From a virus, in the IMG/VR virus record IMGVR_UViG_3300010157_000068, positions 1 through 60,628 of that record: a stretch of DNA of 60,628 bases; one strand, 5' to 3'. The notes beneath the pieces are model-generated. The model worked only from the letters and a program-made list of their open reading frames with translations, did no database searches and was not told the DNA's origin. This document shows, piece after piece, positions 37,397 through 45,695 of the stretch. How positions within the stretch are numbered: the stretch's first letter is position 1; every line of letters starts with the position of its first letter. The position numbers were made by a program, and so were the translations under genes.

Positions 37397-37610
37397 AAAC
37401 TTTAATAAAATTATTGTCCTTGTCGTAGATTTTTATTAGATTAAATTTTCTGTCTATGTGCTCTAAGATGTTATCAAGGCTTACAGAGTTAAATATAGCT
37501 CCGAAGTTATTAATGTCTATGCTATCGTTAGTGTTCTGCCTATAGTAATCATAGAACCAATTAAGATTATACTTGCCTGTGTTTCTCATCTGAATGTATT
37601 TAACCTTCAT
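37362..37610 (-). CDS. Hypothetical 82-residue protein between helicase and nuclease
   Basis: MKVKYIQMRNTGKYNLNWFY.. then ..IKIYDKDNNFIKVYEG. No recognised domain; a beta-hairpin-like C-terminus. It overlaps the helicase stop and the VRR-NUC start, so it belongs to the same translational unit. Confidence 0.7.
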   Translation of the reverse strand: MKVKYIQMRNTGKYNLNWFYDYYRQNTNDSIDINNFGAIFNSVSLDNILEHIDRKFNLIKIYDKDNNFIKVYEGTAYTSQKD

Positions 37611-38830
37611 AAGTAGTCTCTTTTAAAATGGTTAGTAGTGTATGATTTTTTGTTTAGTACTGACTTATAGATCTTTTCCTCTATGCCGCCTTCCGAGAAG
37701 ATCCAGTATACCTTATTGAACTTCCTATCGATAGTCGTCATTCGATCACGAGCCTGCCAGTAACTAGTTGCCGAGAAGTCTATGTTATAAAATACTAGGT
37801 ACTCAGCGTTTCTTAGAGATATCCCTTCGCGGCCAGAGACAATCTGAAGAGCTATGCTTTTATCTGTACTATTAAACTCCTCTAGGCTAGTTGTTAGCTT
37901 GTCGCCAAAGATAGTCTTTAGCGCGTTAAATTCCTCAACAAATTTGTAGAATATTCCTATTTTCATATTCTCGAATCGAGAAAATATGAACTCAGCCTTG
38001 CTGTAGTCGATCACCATAGAGTCTCCACTCTCGAACTTGATGGTACCGGAGTACATCTGGTGAAGCTTCTGCTGCAGCTTGACTGAAGTATCAGCTAGTA
38101 TAACCTGGCTTGAACCCTCTATCACTAGGTCCTTCATAAGCCGGTTACACATCTCGTAAGTGGAGTCCTTCATTCTTACCTTAAGCACCTCCTCCTCAAT
38201 CACAGACTCAAATCCGGCCTGCTCCTGCGTGTATGTTAATATGTAGGGAGAGATCACACTCATAATCTTGCCTATGTCCGCATCACTGTAGTCATTCACC
38301 TTGGCATAACCTAGGTGCTTAACCTTTATATTGACGTAGTTAGCCGCCCACTTGTAGAAGTTAACCTCCTTGAACGGAGAGAACAGGCTGCACCAGAACT
38401 GATGGTACACCTGAGAGTATGACTCCGGGCTTGGGGTACCTGACAGGAAGATGGCCGGAAGGTGTCCGAACATCTTCTTGTAGGTCTTTGCTCCTAGACT
38501 AGGCTTAGGGAATGACCCAAACCGGTGGTGCTCGTCATGAATAACTAGGTCAAACTTGCCGTCGATCTTATGCATGGACTCGTCATTATATACGAACAAC
38601 TCGAAGTGCTTGTCGTACTCGAAGTTAATGTAGTCAGACTCGATAGAAGATATTGCCTTCTTCTTTGTCAAGAATAAGACTCTTTTAGCTCCAAAAAGTA
38701 CAGCCGTCTCTAGAGATACACTTGTTTTTCCTAAACGTACTTCTAAAGCATAGTAAACTACTCCTTTTAATTTAAGTATATTTACTCCTTTATTAGCTAT
38801 ATTTACTTGGTAATCCCTAAGTTTATACAT
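37607..38830 (-). CDS. SF2 helicase (SNF2/DEAD-like)
   Basis: 407 residues, a compact superfamily 2 helicase. Motif I is VRLGKTS (residues 31-37), motif II is DEHH (~95), motif III is LSGTPSPES, and the motif VI region is YWQARDRMTT. The RecA-like second domain includes IALQIVSGREGISL. Phage helicases of this type unwind DNA or remodel DNA-protein complexes in replication or recombination. The first ~45 codons are, by eye, more A/T-rich than the rest and abut a homing endonuclease gene, which may mark a co-conversion tract. The start overlaps the endonuclease stop by eight bases. Confidence 0.85.
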   Translation of the reverse strand: MYKLRDYQVNIANKGVNILKLKGVVYYALEVRLGKTSVSLETAVLFGAKRVLFLTKKKAISSIESDYINFEYDKHFELFVYNDESMHKIDGKFDLVIHDEHHRFGSFPKPSLGAKTYKKMFGHLPAIFLSGTPSPESYSQVYHQFWCSLFSPFKEVNFYKWAANYVNIKVKHLGYAKVNDYSDADIGKIMSVISPYILTYTQEQAGFESVIEEEVLKVRMKDSTYEMCNRLMKDLVIEGSSQVILADTSVKLQQKLHQMYSGTIKFESGDSMVIDYSKAEFIFSRFENMKIGIFYKFVEEFNALKTIFGDKLTTSLEEFNSTDKSIALQIVSGREGISLRNAEYLVFYNIDFSATSYWQARDRMTTIDRKFNKVYWIFSEGGIEEKIYKSVLNKKSYTTNHFKRDYL

Positions 38831-39356
38831 AATACTTATTATTTAACACGTTTAAAATACAGCGTCTTCCTACATTGTATTTCAACATAAAATTTTTTAC
38901 ATTACCATCAGATTTAATCACGTCTTTAGAGTTTCCTTTTACGCAATTTTTTCTAATATCGAGAATAGCTTCTTCAGATAATTTTCTATTTGAATTTATT
39001 TTTTTTAACACATCGTACGAGTGTCTTTCATTTTCTGAATGAGTACACCATTCTAAATTATGAATATTGTTATTACTTCCATTTCCGTCTATGTGATTTA
39101 CACAAGGTTTGTTTTTTGGATTAGGAATAAAATATAAGGCTACCAATCTATGCACTTGATATCTTTTTTGAATGTTGTTTTGACTAAAAGTAACTCTTTT
39201 GTATTTATTTTTAACCGTTTCTTGTGTTAATAATTTTTCTTTATAATTTGTAATTACTCCATTAGAATAAATTATTTTACATTTTTTTCTCCTAACATTT
39301 CCGTAACTAGAAATTTCATAATTAGTAAAATAAGCAATTGTTTTCCAAATTTCCAT
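38823..39356 (-). CDS. HNH homing endonuclease (NUMOD4-HNH)
   Basis: 177 residues. A NUMOD4-like N-terminus (EIWKTIAYFTNYEISSYGNV) is followed by an HNH core (VHRLVALYFIPNP.., then CVNHIDGNGSNNNIHNLEW) with the catalytic His in VNHIDG, then a C-terminal NUMOD1/HTH-like segment. These selfish enzymes cut a site in related genomes lacking them and are copied by repair. The gene is very A/T-rich compared with its neighbours and is inserted at the 5' end of the helicase gene. It appears intact. Confidence 0.9.
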   Translation of the reverse strand: MEIWKTIAYFTNYEISSYGNVRRKKCKIIYSNGVITNYKEKLLTQETVKNKYKRVTFSQNNIQKRYQVHRLVALYFIPNPKNKPCVNHIDGNGSNNNIHNLEWCTHSENERHSYDVLKKINSNRKLSEEAILDIRKNCVKGNSKDVIKSDGNVKNFMLKYNVGRRCILNVLNNKYYV

Positions 39357-39361
39357 AAATA

Positions 39362-39437
39362 AAAAACCACCAAATCAAAAGGTCGCCGTCTTTATCATTG
39401 GTGGAATTTGTATAAATCTTTAATTGTAGCGGCGACT
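39362..39437 (-). ncRNA. Candidate pseudoknotted leader RNA upstream of the homing endonuclease
   Basis: Two seven-base helices interleave: 39367-39373 with 39398-39404 (CCACCAA/TTGGTGG), and 39382-39388 with 39430-39436 (GTCGCCG/CGGCGAC). One strand of the second lies in the loop of the first, the definition of an H-type pseudoknot. On the - strand the element begins within ~10 bases of the predicted transcription start and ends in six T, so it may be an attenuator or a short RNA. No known riboswitch or ribozyme class is matched with certainty. Confidence 0.5.
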
Positions 39438-39446
39438 CTACAGGTG

Positions 39447-39454
39447 CAAAGATA
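39447..39454 (-). promoter_or_regulatory. Bacteroidota-type -7 promoter element (minus strand)
   Basis: Reads TATCTTTG on the - strand followed by CACC. It should drive the pseudoknot leader, homing endonuclease and helicase cluster. No clear -33 element. Confidence 0.7.
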
Positions 39455-39488
39455 GTAAAAATATTATAAATCTTTTAGGTTAATTCGT

Positions 39489-39581
39489 TTATTTAGCTCC
39501 TTTTTTAATTAGGTAGTACCATAACCAGATTGCTTTAGACCTAAGAATCTCATAAAATGCCCATAACAGAATGTATTTCAT
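39489..39581 (-). CDS. Tiny hydrophobic peptide, 30 residues
   Basis: A - strand frame from ATG 39581 to TAA 39489: MKYILLWAFYEILRSKAIWL, then WYYLIKKGAK. The start is two bases after the stop of the upstream gene, suggesting coupling. Trp/Leu-rich with a basic tail, it would sit in the membrane. It is too short to be sure it is made. Confidence 0.4.
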   Translation of the reverse strand: MKYILLWAFYEILRSKAIWLWYYLIKKGAK

Positions 39582-39583
39582 AT

Positions 39584-40114
39584 CTATAGGTTTAAGTTAC
39601 TTCTGTTCTGGTGAACTTCCTTCTCCATCTGTTCGTAAAATATAGTCACCTTACGTGTCTCGCACCCCATTTTGTGTATTCCACCTGCTTGATTACAGTG
39701 GGTGCACTTATCTGTAATGATCTTGTATCCAGTGTCAATGCGCTTGAAGTCCTTGACCAAATAATCTTTGAATCCAAAACTATCTAGCGGCATACCTCTA
39801 GAAATATAGGGGCCGCCTGACGGATCCACCATCTCGATCTCATTAGTCAGTGAGTCAATCATCCTGACGTACTTATCGTATATGTGTTTATGAGTCTCAT
39901 CATCATATTCGTGTACAGCTTTTTTAAACTGTTGAAGTGTCATCAAAGACTGAACGTGTTCGTTATCTTTTAGGTAAGTTTCGTATGCTCTAGTGTAATC
40001 ATTAGGTATTCCAAACCTGCAATATTTAAAATCACCCTCCCAAAGTACGTCGTGGTTTTCATCTCTTGTAAATGTGTACTCGTCACCGTACCTATTTTTA
40101 TAAATGTTTTTCAT
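39584..40114 (-). CDS. Hypothetical protein with C-terminal zinc-finger-like motif
   Basis: 176 residues. N-terminal ~100 residues are mixed (YTFTRDENHDVLWEGDFKYC..). Near the end lies CTHC..(10)..CETRK with a His in between, a possible zinc knuckle. Function unknown. The start overlaps the stop of the gene at 40111. Confidence 0.7.
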   Translation of the reverse strand: MKNIYKNRYGDEYTFTRDENHDVLWEGDFKYCRFGIPNDYTRAYETYLKDNEHVQSLMTLQQFKKAVHEYDDETHKHIYDKYVRMIDSLTNEIEMVDPSGGPYISRGMPLDSFGFKDYLVKDFKRIDTGYKIITDKCTHCNQAGGIHKMGCETRKVTIFYEQMEKEVHQNRSNLNL

Positions 40115-40524
40115 AGTTTTAATTTTACAAATTCTTTTAATGATTTTTCGCTTATATAAAATGCAATTACATCTCCGTTAAATTCTCTTGAATAACCAAA
40201 CATTTTACACACATCGTCATAACTCAAGCAAGGCTTATTGTATAGTATAAACTCCTCGGCCTCTTCTTCGGTTTTAAAGTTTCTTAAACTGTCCTGTAAA
40301 ATTGGAAGACATCCTTTATTATGTACCTGATATACCTTCCATGGGTCAAATGACTGATACTTGTCTTTAAAAACTACATAGTGTTTGTCAGTTACTTTTT
40401 TCCAATATTCAGGGTGCGACACATAAAAACCTATCCCCTTCCATTCGTTAGTTTTGTTTTCTGAAGAATGTACAGTACCTAGCTCAGGCGAGCCAGGATA
40501 CTCTTTAATTAATTTATATTTCAT
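40111..40524 (-). CDS. Hypothetical phage protein, 137 residues
   Basis: The start MKYKLIKEYPGSPELGTVH is a widespread phage motif, followed by an HPEYWKKV segment. The C-terminal half (FILYNKPCLSYDDVCKMFGY..) resembles small domains of unknown function in flavobacterial phages. Coupled to both neighbours by 4-base overlaps. Confidence 0.72.
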   Translation of the reverse strand: MKYKLIKEYPGSPELGTVHSSENKTNEWKGIGFYVSHPEYWKKVTDKHYVVFKDKYQSFDPWKVYQVHNKGCLPILQDSLRNFKTEEEAEEFILYNKPCLSYDDVCKMFGYSREFNGDVIAFYISEKSLKEFVKLKL

Positions 40525-40793
40525 ATCCTCTCTCTTTTAGTTACTACCTCGTATATTATTTCTCTGTTAATTAACTTCAGCAAGATAAGTAATTTTTCTG
40601 CTGTAGAATAGTCTAGATATACTAATTTTTCATTTTCTGTGGTAACTGCTAATCCATTACCGTCGTCTGTTATTCTTAACGCTAACTCTCCAGAACTCAG
40701 CCATTCAATATTATCTGAATAATACAACTCGTGGTGGTTGTCATCTAATTTGTAATCGTACTCGTGCTTGTTATCTACTAGTATCTGTTCCAT
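40521..40793 (-). CDS. Hypothetical 90-residue protein
   Basis: Acidic N-terminus (..HEYDYKLDDNHHELYYSDN..), then a helix (YSTAEKLLILLKLINREIIYE). No recognised domain. It lies between the PAPS-reductase-like gene and the 137-residue protein in one operon. Confidence 0.65.
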   Translation of the reverse strand: MEQILVDNKHEYDYKLDDNHHELYYSDNIEWLSSGELALRITDDGNGLAVTTENEKLVYLDYSTAEKLLILLKLINREIIYEVVTKRERI

Positions 40794-40796
40794 ATT

Positions 40797-41675
40797 TTAA
40801 ATATTTAATTCTAATTCAGTTTGACTTCTTGGTATTAAATCATTTATTCCACACATACCATTACATTCAAATAAAGGCTCTACCTTTCTAGGTGGCATGT
40901 CGTCTATACTCTTGTTGTTCGGATACGCAGGGTGTTTCTTAAGGAACACTAGGTGAGACTTAGGATCTGTTTTCTTTTTCTGCTCTGCCTCGTTAGACTG
41001 ATCCTTAAGCATGGTTACCGGCTCTCCTTTTAACTCTGTAAGTTCGTGCTCTAGGTCTGCCATCACATCAAACTTATCCGGAAAGTCTCTCTTCATCTTC
41101 TGCCAGTAACCTATACCTCCCTGAACGCAGCCAGTGGAGAAGCAGTTGTTATTTTGAAAACCTAACCTGTACATCTCAGGCACCTGTATGCCGGCGTCTT
41201 CCGTAATCCTTATACAGTCCTGCTTGTTATATCCTAGCATAAGCAGTGGGTATATTGCCTTGGTCCTCTTACCATGATTTAGAGTCATTGATAATGCCCT
41301 GTTAAACTCCTTCTTATCAAACTCAAATCCGAATACCTGATGCTTAAAGTCGTTAGTCTTCTCCCACTTCTCGCGAACAACCCTCTTAAGATTCGTAGAA
41401 CATATGGCGCCATTAGCTGTATTTAAGGACTTGTGCTTCCTCCACACATCAAATATGTTTCCGTACTTTTCTCCTATCCCAGTAATAACTTCTATATCTA
41501 GTCCGTACCATTTCTCGCAGTCAGTCTTAAATCTATACGTATCCGGATGCTCGTTCTGTGTATCAATCATTATAACCCTGCAATTCTCTAGTCCGTAAGT
41601 ATCTATAGCTATCTTACAAGCTACAGCAGAGGTTACCCCCCCCGACCACCACGCTATTATTTTATTATTTTCCAT
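40797..41675 (-). CDS. PAPS-reductase-like PP-loop enzyme
   Basis: 292 residues. The PP-loop WWSGGVTSAV (residues ~9-18) binds ATP or adenylated substrate; Cys residues occur in ..NGAICSTNLKR, CFSTGCVQGG and near the end (CNGMCG). This is the adenine-nucleotide alpha-hydrolase / phosphoadenosine phosphosulfate reductase superfamily, common in phages. Some relatives serve DNA phosphorothioation or sulphur transfer, but no Dnd or cys partners are present, so the reaction is unknown. DNA or nucleotide modification is possible. Confidence 0.82.
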   Translation of the reverse strand: MENNKIIAWWSGGVTSAVACKIAIDTYGLENCRVIMIDTQNEHPDTYRFKTDCEKWYGLDIEVITGIGEKYGNIFDVWRKHKSLNTANGAICSTNLKRVVREKWEKTNDFKHQVFGFEFDKKEFNRALSMTLNHGKRTKAIYPLLMLGYNKQDCIRITEDAGIQVPEMYRLGFQNNNCFSTGCVQGGIGYWQKMKRDFPDKFDVMADLEHELTELKGEPVTMLKDQSNEAEQKKKTDPKSHLVFLKKHPAYPNNKSIDDMPPRKVEPLFECNGMCGINDLIPRSQTELELNI

Positions 41676-41968
41676 ATTATAACTATTATAATTAATGTAA
41701 TTACAAATAAAAAAATTCCTGTTTCAACTTCTTCTTCATCTTTTGTTTTTGGATTCCAGTATCTTTCTTCGTCAATAGATTCTTGAGGAGTTCCAAAACT
41801 ATGATGATTATATCTTTGATTATTTTGAACAGATAATAAATTATCAACTATTTTATTAGCATCTTCTTTAGAATATAAATCATATACATTATCATTACAT
41901 TTTTCACACTCTACAACCCATTCGCTTCCGTAGTAAACTGAATGAAACTTATGTAAACAATTTTTCAT
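41657..41968 (-). CDS. Small protein with zinc-finger-like start and C-terminal membrane helix
   Basis: 103 residues from the ATG at 41968, chosen because it directly follows the upstream stop. N-terminus: KNCLHKFHSVYYGSEWVVECEKC, a possible C-H..C..C knuckle. The middle is polar, and the last ~22 residues are a hydrophobic helix (TGIFLFVITLIIIVIIWKI), a tail anchor. Function unknown; A/T-rich like nearby accessory genes. Confidence 0.65.
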   Translation of the reverse strand: MKNCLHKFHSVYYGSEWVVECEKCNDNVYDLYSKEDANKIVDNLLSVQNNQRYNHHSFGTPQESIDEERYWNPKTKDEEEVETGIFLFVITLIIIVIIWKIIK

Positions 41969-41972
41969 ACTT

Positions 41973-42242
41973 TTATTTTTTAGGTTTTTCAAAGTACTTC
42001 ATAGTGATGTAGTGCATACTTACGCTACCTACAACAGAGCCTATTAAATAAGCTATCATTAGTGTAACGTTTCCAAAGTTAGTTACAACATTTCGGATAA
42101 CTAATAACCAAATTCCATTACTCAGTACAGATGCAATAGTGTGATACATTATACTATTACTATTTCTTGCCCTGCTAACTAAAGTAAAACTTGCGTTTTG
42201 TAACGCAGTTAATCCAAGCATTATTAAAATTTCATTTACCAT
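41973..42242 (-). CDS. Small membrane protein conserved in phages
   Basis: 89 residues with three hydrophobic helices. The pattern VSRARNSNS..YHTIASVLSNGIWLLVIR.. and ..YLIGSVVGSVSMHY.. recurs in unrelated phages as an inner-membrane protein of unknown role. It has been suggested elsewhere as a holin, but its early location argues against lysis here. Confidence 0.72.
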   Translation of the reverse strand: MVNEILIMLGLTALQNASFTLVSRARNSNSIMYHTIASVLSNGIWLLVIRNVVTNFGNVTLMIAYLIGSVVGSVSMHYITMKYFEKPKK

Positions 42243-42486
42243 ACCTTAAATATTTATACACCTTTGGCAGTACTGCCATGGCTAGTTCAACTTTCTTATA
42301 ATATACCTTACCAAGGTTCTCCCTGGATCGGTACTCTATTCCGGTCACTGAGTCGTAGTGCCGGTCCTTACCGCACGCGGTTATACCTCCCTTCCTGACC
42401 GCTATGTACGCCCCACCACCGAACGGTTTGACGTACACCTGCCAGTCATTCTGTACTGCCCATCTGAAGTCGTCTGGATCTATCAA
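42232..42486 (-). CDS. Hypothetical 84-residue protein after the primase-helicase
   Basis: MIDPDDFRWAVQNDWQVYVK, then ..GGGAYIAVRKGGITACGKD.. ; beta-rich with a basic helical C-terminus. No family known. It overlaps the primase-helicase stop by four bases, so it is co-translated with it. Confidence 0.7.
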   Translation of the reverse strand: MIDPDDFRWAVQNDWQVYVKPFGGGAYIAVRKGGITACGKDRHYDSVTGIEYRSRENLGKVYYKKVELAMAVLPKVYKYLRYGK

Positions 42487-44885
42487 AATTTAAACTCTTC
42501 GTTATTATGTGTGTCACCCTCCTTAGTGATGAACTTGATCCACCGCCCGTTTCCGTCGCGTCCCTCAAGAGGAGTCACTCCGGTGACGTACACCCCGTAT
42601 GCTATTAGCCACTTGTAGAATAACGTCCTACTGATGGTCATCTTAGCCTTGGGTGCAAAGTCAGGGTTGTCCTGAATAAAGTCAAGGTACAGGTCCTGCT
42701 TGTATAGCAGCTCGTCTAGCCTCATCATCCCGTTATGAGAGTCTCCGCCGACCATCCCACACCACTCTATAAACTCGTGACAGGTCTCGGCAGATAGCTT
42801 ACGAACCTTAAGGTTCACAAACGTGCTCTTGATAAGTCCGGTGTCTAGGTAGGACTTCAGGTTATTCACAACGTAGTTATCGAACCTGCACCACTCCTCC
42901 TCATCCCAGTCATCGAACATCATCCGGCCGAACTCGACAAGCGGAGTGAACTCCTTGCTATAGAACTGCTTAAACTCTAGCTCCCACTTACGTCTCTCGA
43001 AAGAGTTACCCTTACCCCTAACGGCGTAGTTGGTGGTGATGATAATCTTTGGCGACTTTCTAAACGGAAGGTGGAACGCGTCCTTATTCTTCTTCTCAAC
43101 CGTAAGCCCCTCGGTAACAACACTGAACAACCTCTCGAAGTCGAAGTGCTTCTTAACGTCGTCAAAGGACAGGACCTGGGTACCTACGTTAACCGTCTGA
43201 TACGCGAAGGACTTGTCAAAGTTAAATGACTTTCCATCTATAAATATGGTCTTCTTGATCTTAGATATAGCTCTAACGAAGATACCCTTTCCGGTACCTC
43301 CCTCAGGGTTGTCGCTGATCACCTCGTCGTTTAAGATAATGGCCGGACAGTATGCAGGGTTCTTGTACCCGTGCATAAGGAACCCTATCGTGCTCTCCAT
43401 GGACTTGATCCTCTGGTCATCCTCTCCTGATATGTTGGATATAAAGGTCCTGAAGTCGCACTCGGTTACCTCGCATATCGCGAAGTCTCTGTCGATTACC
43501 TGCTCCTTCCATATGTACCCGTCAAGGTCTATGTAGTCTATAATGTCGACACGGTCCTTGGTCACCTTAACCGCACAGTTGTTATAGTACAGGTGAGCCG
43601 TATCGGCCGTATCTTCTACGAAGTACACATCTACAGATCCTAGCATGGATAGGAAGTCCTCCTTAAAGAACCTGGTCTTGTCGGCAAAGTAGTTGTACAC
43701 TGAAAGGTCATCCATGTCCTCAAGGTACGATAGCACGAAGTCCTTTATCTCGTCCTCTGAAGTGTTGTCTATCAGGTTGTTAGTAACCTTAACTAGGTTA
43801 AAACTCTTGCTGTTCTCAGGGTAGAACTTATAGAACCCGTTGTCCTCCAAGAACTCCTTGAATAGGTTATGCACTATACTTACGGCGCCCTTATCGTTCT
43901 TGGTCCAGAACCGCTTTGTGTCGCTATCAATCCTGTCCAGGACTGCGTCGATGACACCCTCCTCAATGTCAGTCATCTCCGCCTTGATCTGCTTGACCGT
44001 GGCGCCGTCCTTGACCTTCTTCTTTAGCTGAGAGACCCTAGCGGTGTCTTCGTAGTACTTGGTGCCGAACTTGCTCACGTGACTGTATGCGGAGTTGATG
44101 GTCATCTTAATCTCAGACATGGGGAAGTCCTTCTGCTCGAACTGACCTATGATGTACTCGGCAAGAGACTTGCTGATTCCGTAGTCGTTAAACGCGGCAG
44201 CCAATATGTACACGTTGTGGTTGCGCTCACCGTCAACCATTCCGTACTTGTTTGTCCACCACTTCATGAGTATGTCAACGATCCTGTTCTCGTTGGTTAT
44301 TGGAATGGTAGGGGCCTCACTTACCCTCTCAATCTCAACGAACTCCTCCTCGTGCATGCGGTCCCACAGCTTAGACTCCTTGTTGATGTAGATATCCTTG
44401 TCGTAAGACTCGTAGCATACCCTTGAGATATTCTTAGACGTGGTGTCAAAGTGAGGTGTGTTAAAGTAGTTCTGAAGCGCGTTGAAGTACTTGACGTGGT
44501 TGTCTACGTCCTGAGGTATCCTTACAAGGACCTTTAGACCGTCCCCGGATGGAGATACAAATACAGCGTACACGTACTCGTCGGCTGCAATAGTAGCCTT
44601 CTCTAACATCATCTGCTTCTTGCTAGAGTATCCGTCAAAGTCTAGACATATAAGGCCGCTGTGCTCGGCTATTGAGTTGTCTAGTCTCTTGGTAAATATT
44701 CCTGAAAAGCATATGGCCGGCAGTGACTTTTTAATCTCGTTGCGCTCGGTCTTATCAGTCTCGGCCTGTATGCGCTCCACTATCTCTCGGCTCGCTCCGA
44801 TTCGTATGCGCTCCAGGACCACGTCTATGTTCCTATAGAACGGGGTGGAGGTGCTACGAATGTCCTTAAATATTGTTATCTTCAT
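42483..44885 (-). CDS. Primase-helicase (VirE-N/primase domain plus SF3 helicase)
   Basis: 800 residues. Residues ~60-130 (SGLICLDFDGY.., VFVSPSGDGLKVLVRI) match the VirE N-terminal/BT4734-type domain typical of Bacteroidota mobile elements, an archaeo-eukaryotic primase relative. Around residue 220 a PriCT-like helical region follows (..NHNVYILAAAFNDYGIS..). Near residue 528 is a P-loop (NPEGGTGKGIF), with a downstream acidic strand (VLSFDDVKK) and ..SPKIIITTNYAV, as in superfamily 3 helicases. It should prime and unwind DNA at the fork. As no polymerase is encoded, host polymerase is presumably recruited. Confidence 0.85.
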   Translation of the reverse strand: MKITIFKDIRSTSTPFYRNIDVVLERIRIGASREIVERIQAETDKTERNEIKKSLPAICFSGIFTKRLDNSIAEHSGLICLDFDGYSSKKQMMLEKATIAADEYVYAVFVSPSGDGLKVLVRIPQDVDNHVKYFNALQNYFNTPHFDTTSKNISRVCYESYDKDIYINKESKLWDRMHEEEFVEIERVSEAPTIPITNENRIVDILMKWWTNKYGMVDGERNHNVYILAAAFNDYGISKSLAEYIIGQFEQKDFPMSEIKMTINSAYSHVSKFGTKYYEDTARVSQLKKKVKDGATVKQIKAEMTDIEEGVIDAVLDRIDSDTKRFWTKNDKGAVSIVHNLFKEFLEDNGFYKFYPENSKSFNLVKVTNNLIDNTSEDEIKDFVLSYLEDMDDLSVYNYFADKTRFFKEDFLSMLGSVDVYFVEDTADTAHLYYNNCAVKVTKDRVDIIDYIDLDGYIWKEQVIDRDFAICEVTECDFRTFISNISGEDDQRIKSMESTIGFLMHGYKNPAYCPAIILNDEVISDNPEGGTGKGIFVRAISKIKKTIFIDGKSFNFDKSFAYQTVNVGTQVLSFDDVKKHFDFERLFSVVTEGLTVEKKNKDAFHLPFRKSPKIIITTNYAVRGKGNSFERRKWELEFKQFYSKEFTPLVEFGRMMFDDWDEEEWCRFDNYVVNNLKSYLDTGLIKSTFVNLKVRKLSAETCHEFIEWCGMVGGDSHNGMMRLDELLYKQDLYLDFIQDNPDFAPKAKMTISRTLFYKWLIAYGVYVTGVTPLEGRDGNGRWIKFITKEGDTHNNEEFKF

Positions 44886-45216
44886 GACTAATAAGTTGTT
44901 GTTTGTGTCTAAGTATAAGTCCTAGTATCTCTAAAGCAACTGTGTCAGGAACCCTCACAGTAAGTCCCTCCTCATTTATCTCTGGCTGATCGTCTGAGAT
45001 AACAAACGCACCGGTGGCCGTAGTCGATGTCCACATATAAGGCTGCTGAGAGTTCATCTCGTTAAGTAGGTCGGTCTCGAAGTCCATCGATATCCATACA
45101 GCAGACTTAGACTCTATTGTCTTTTCAGCGGCCTCTTGTACTGCGTCTATGTCGTCCTGAAGGTTGAGTATTCTTTCGTAGGCCTCAACTACCTGCTGCA
45201 TTTTTTTTCGTTCCAT
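44866..45216 (-). CDS. Hypothetical 116-residue protein before the primase-helicase
   Basis: N-terminal helix (MQQVVEAYERILNLQDDIDAV..), beta centre, and C-terminal ..PDTVALEILGLILRHKQQL. No recognised domain. Its 3' end overlaps the primase-helicase start by 20 bases, suggesting coupling. Confidence 0.7.
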   Translation of the reverse strand: MERKKMQQVVEAYERILNLQDDIDAVQEAAEKTIESKSAVWISMDFETDLLNEMNSQQPYMWTSTTATGAFVISDDQPEINEEGLTVRVPDTVALEILGLILRHKQQLISHEDNNI

Positions 45217-45367
45217 ATATGAATTTGTTCTTTTCTTTTAAAACGTTATGACAAAAATTTATCTCGTCCTCGGTGAGCATATTGTAAAATATCTGAAACT
45301 TACCGGTGAACCTCATGTTCTTGATGCAGGACTTCTCGTTAAGGTAGTTCCTATAGTTAAGCATCAT
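45185..45367 (-). CDS. Hypothetical 60-residue protein
   Basis: MMLNYRNYLNEKSCIKNMRF.. then ..MLTEDEINFCHNVLKEKNKF. Helical in the second half. Start overlaps the previous stop (ATGATG near 45364); the 3' end overlaps the next gene by 32 bases. No family recognised. Confidence 0.55.
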   Translation of the reverse strand: MMLNYRNYLNEKSCIKNMRFTGKFQIFYNMLTEDEINFCHNVLKEKNKFIYGTKKNAAGS

Positions 45368-45645
45368 AGCCTGTGTATTACCTGTTCTAGTCTCTCTACC
45401 CTGCCCAACAGGTCTGTGATGTCATTGCTAGCGTTAAGCACTAGCTCTGAGTATCTTCTAATCGTCTGACTCAGCTTAGGGAAGTAGTAGCGCTCCTCGA
45501 ACTTGTAGCCCTCGGTTCCGCCGTCCTTCTTCTCTCTTACTCGCTGCTCGTGGAATACTAGGACTAGTCCCTTGAACTGATCCGGCTCTAGGTAGTAGTT
45601 ATTGTCTAGAGTTATCTTCTGCTTCTCTTTAAATATTTTGTTCAT
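45364..45645 (-). CDS. Hypothetical 93-residue protein after the SSB terminator
   Basis: MNKIFKEKQKITLDNNYYLE.. then ..VFHEQRVREKKDGG.. and a helical end with LLGRVERLEQVIHRL (coiled coil). Resembles small phage proteins of unknown function near primases. First gene after the terminator at 45657. Confidence 0.68.
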   Translation of the reverse strand: MNKIFKEKQKITLDNNYYLEPDQFKGLVLVFHEQRVREKKDGGTEGYKFEERYYFPKLSQTIRRYSELVLNASNDITDLLGRVERLEQVIHRL

Positions 45646-45656
45646 GTCTAAATAAT

Positions 45657-45685
45657 ATTAAAAACCCTCCGTCTATAGGAGGGTT
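45657..45685 (-). terminator. Rho-independent terminator after the SSB-like gene (minus strand)
   Basis: Eight-base stem AACCCTCC / GGAGGGTT (45663-45670 with 45678-45685) with a seven-base loop. On the - strand it is followed by TTTTTAAT. It splits recombination from replication genes. Confidence 0.85.
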
Positions 45686-45695
45686 ATGGTTAATG

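Noticed and set aside
41811-41818. TATCTTTG on the + strand inside the 103-residue gene
   Set aside because: It is antisense to a coding region with no + strand gene after it; a chance match in A/T-rich DNA.
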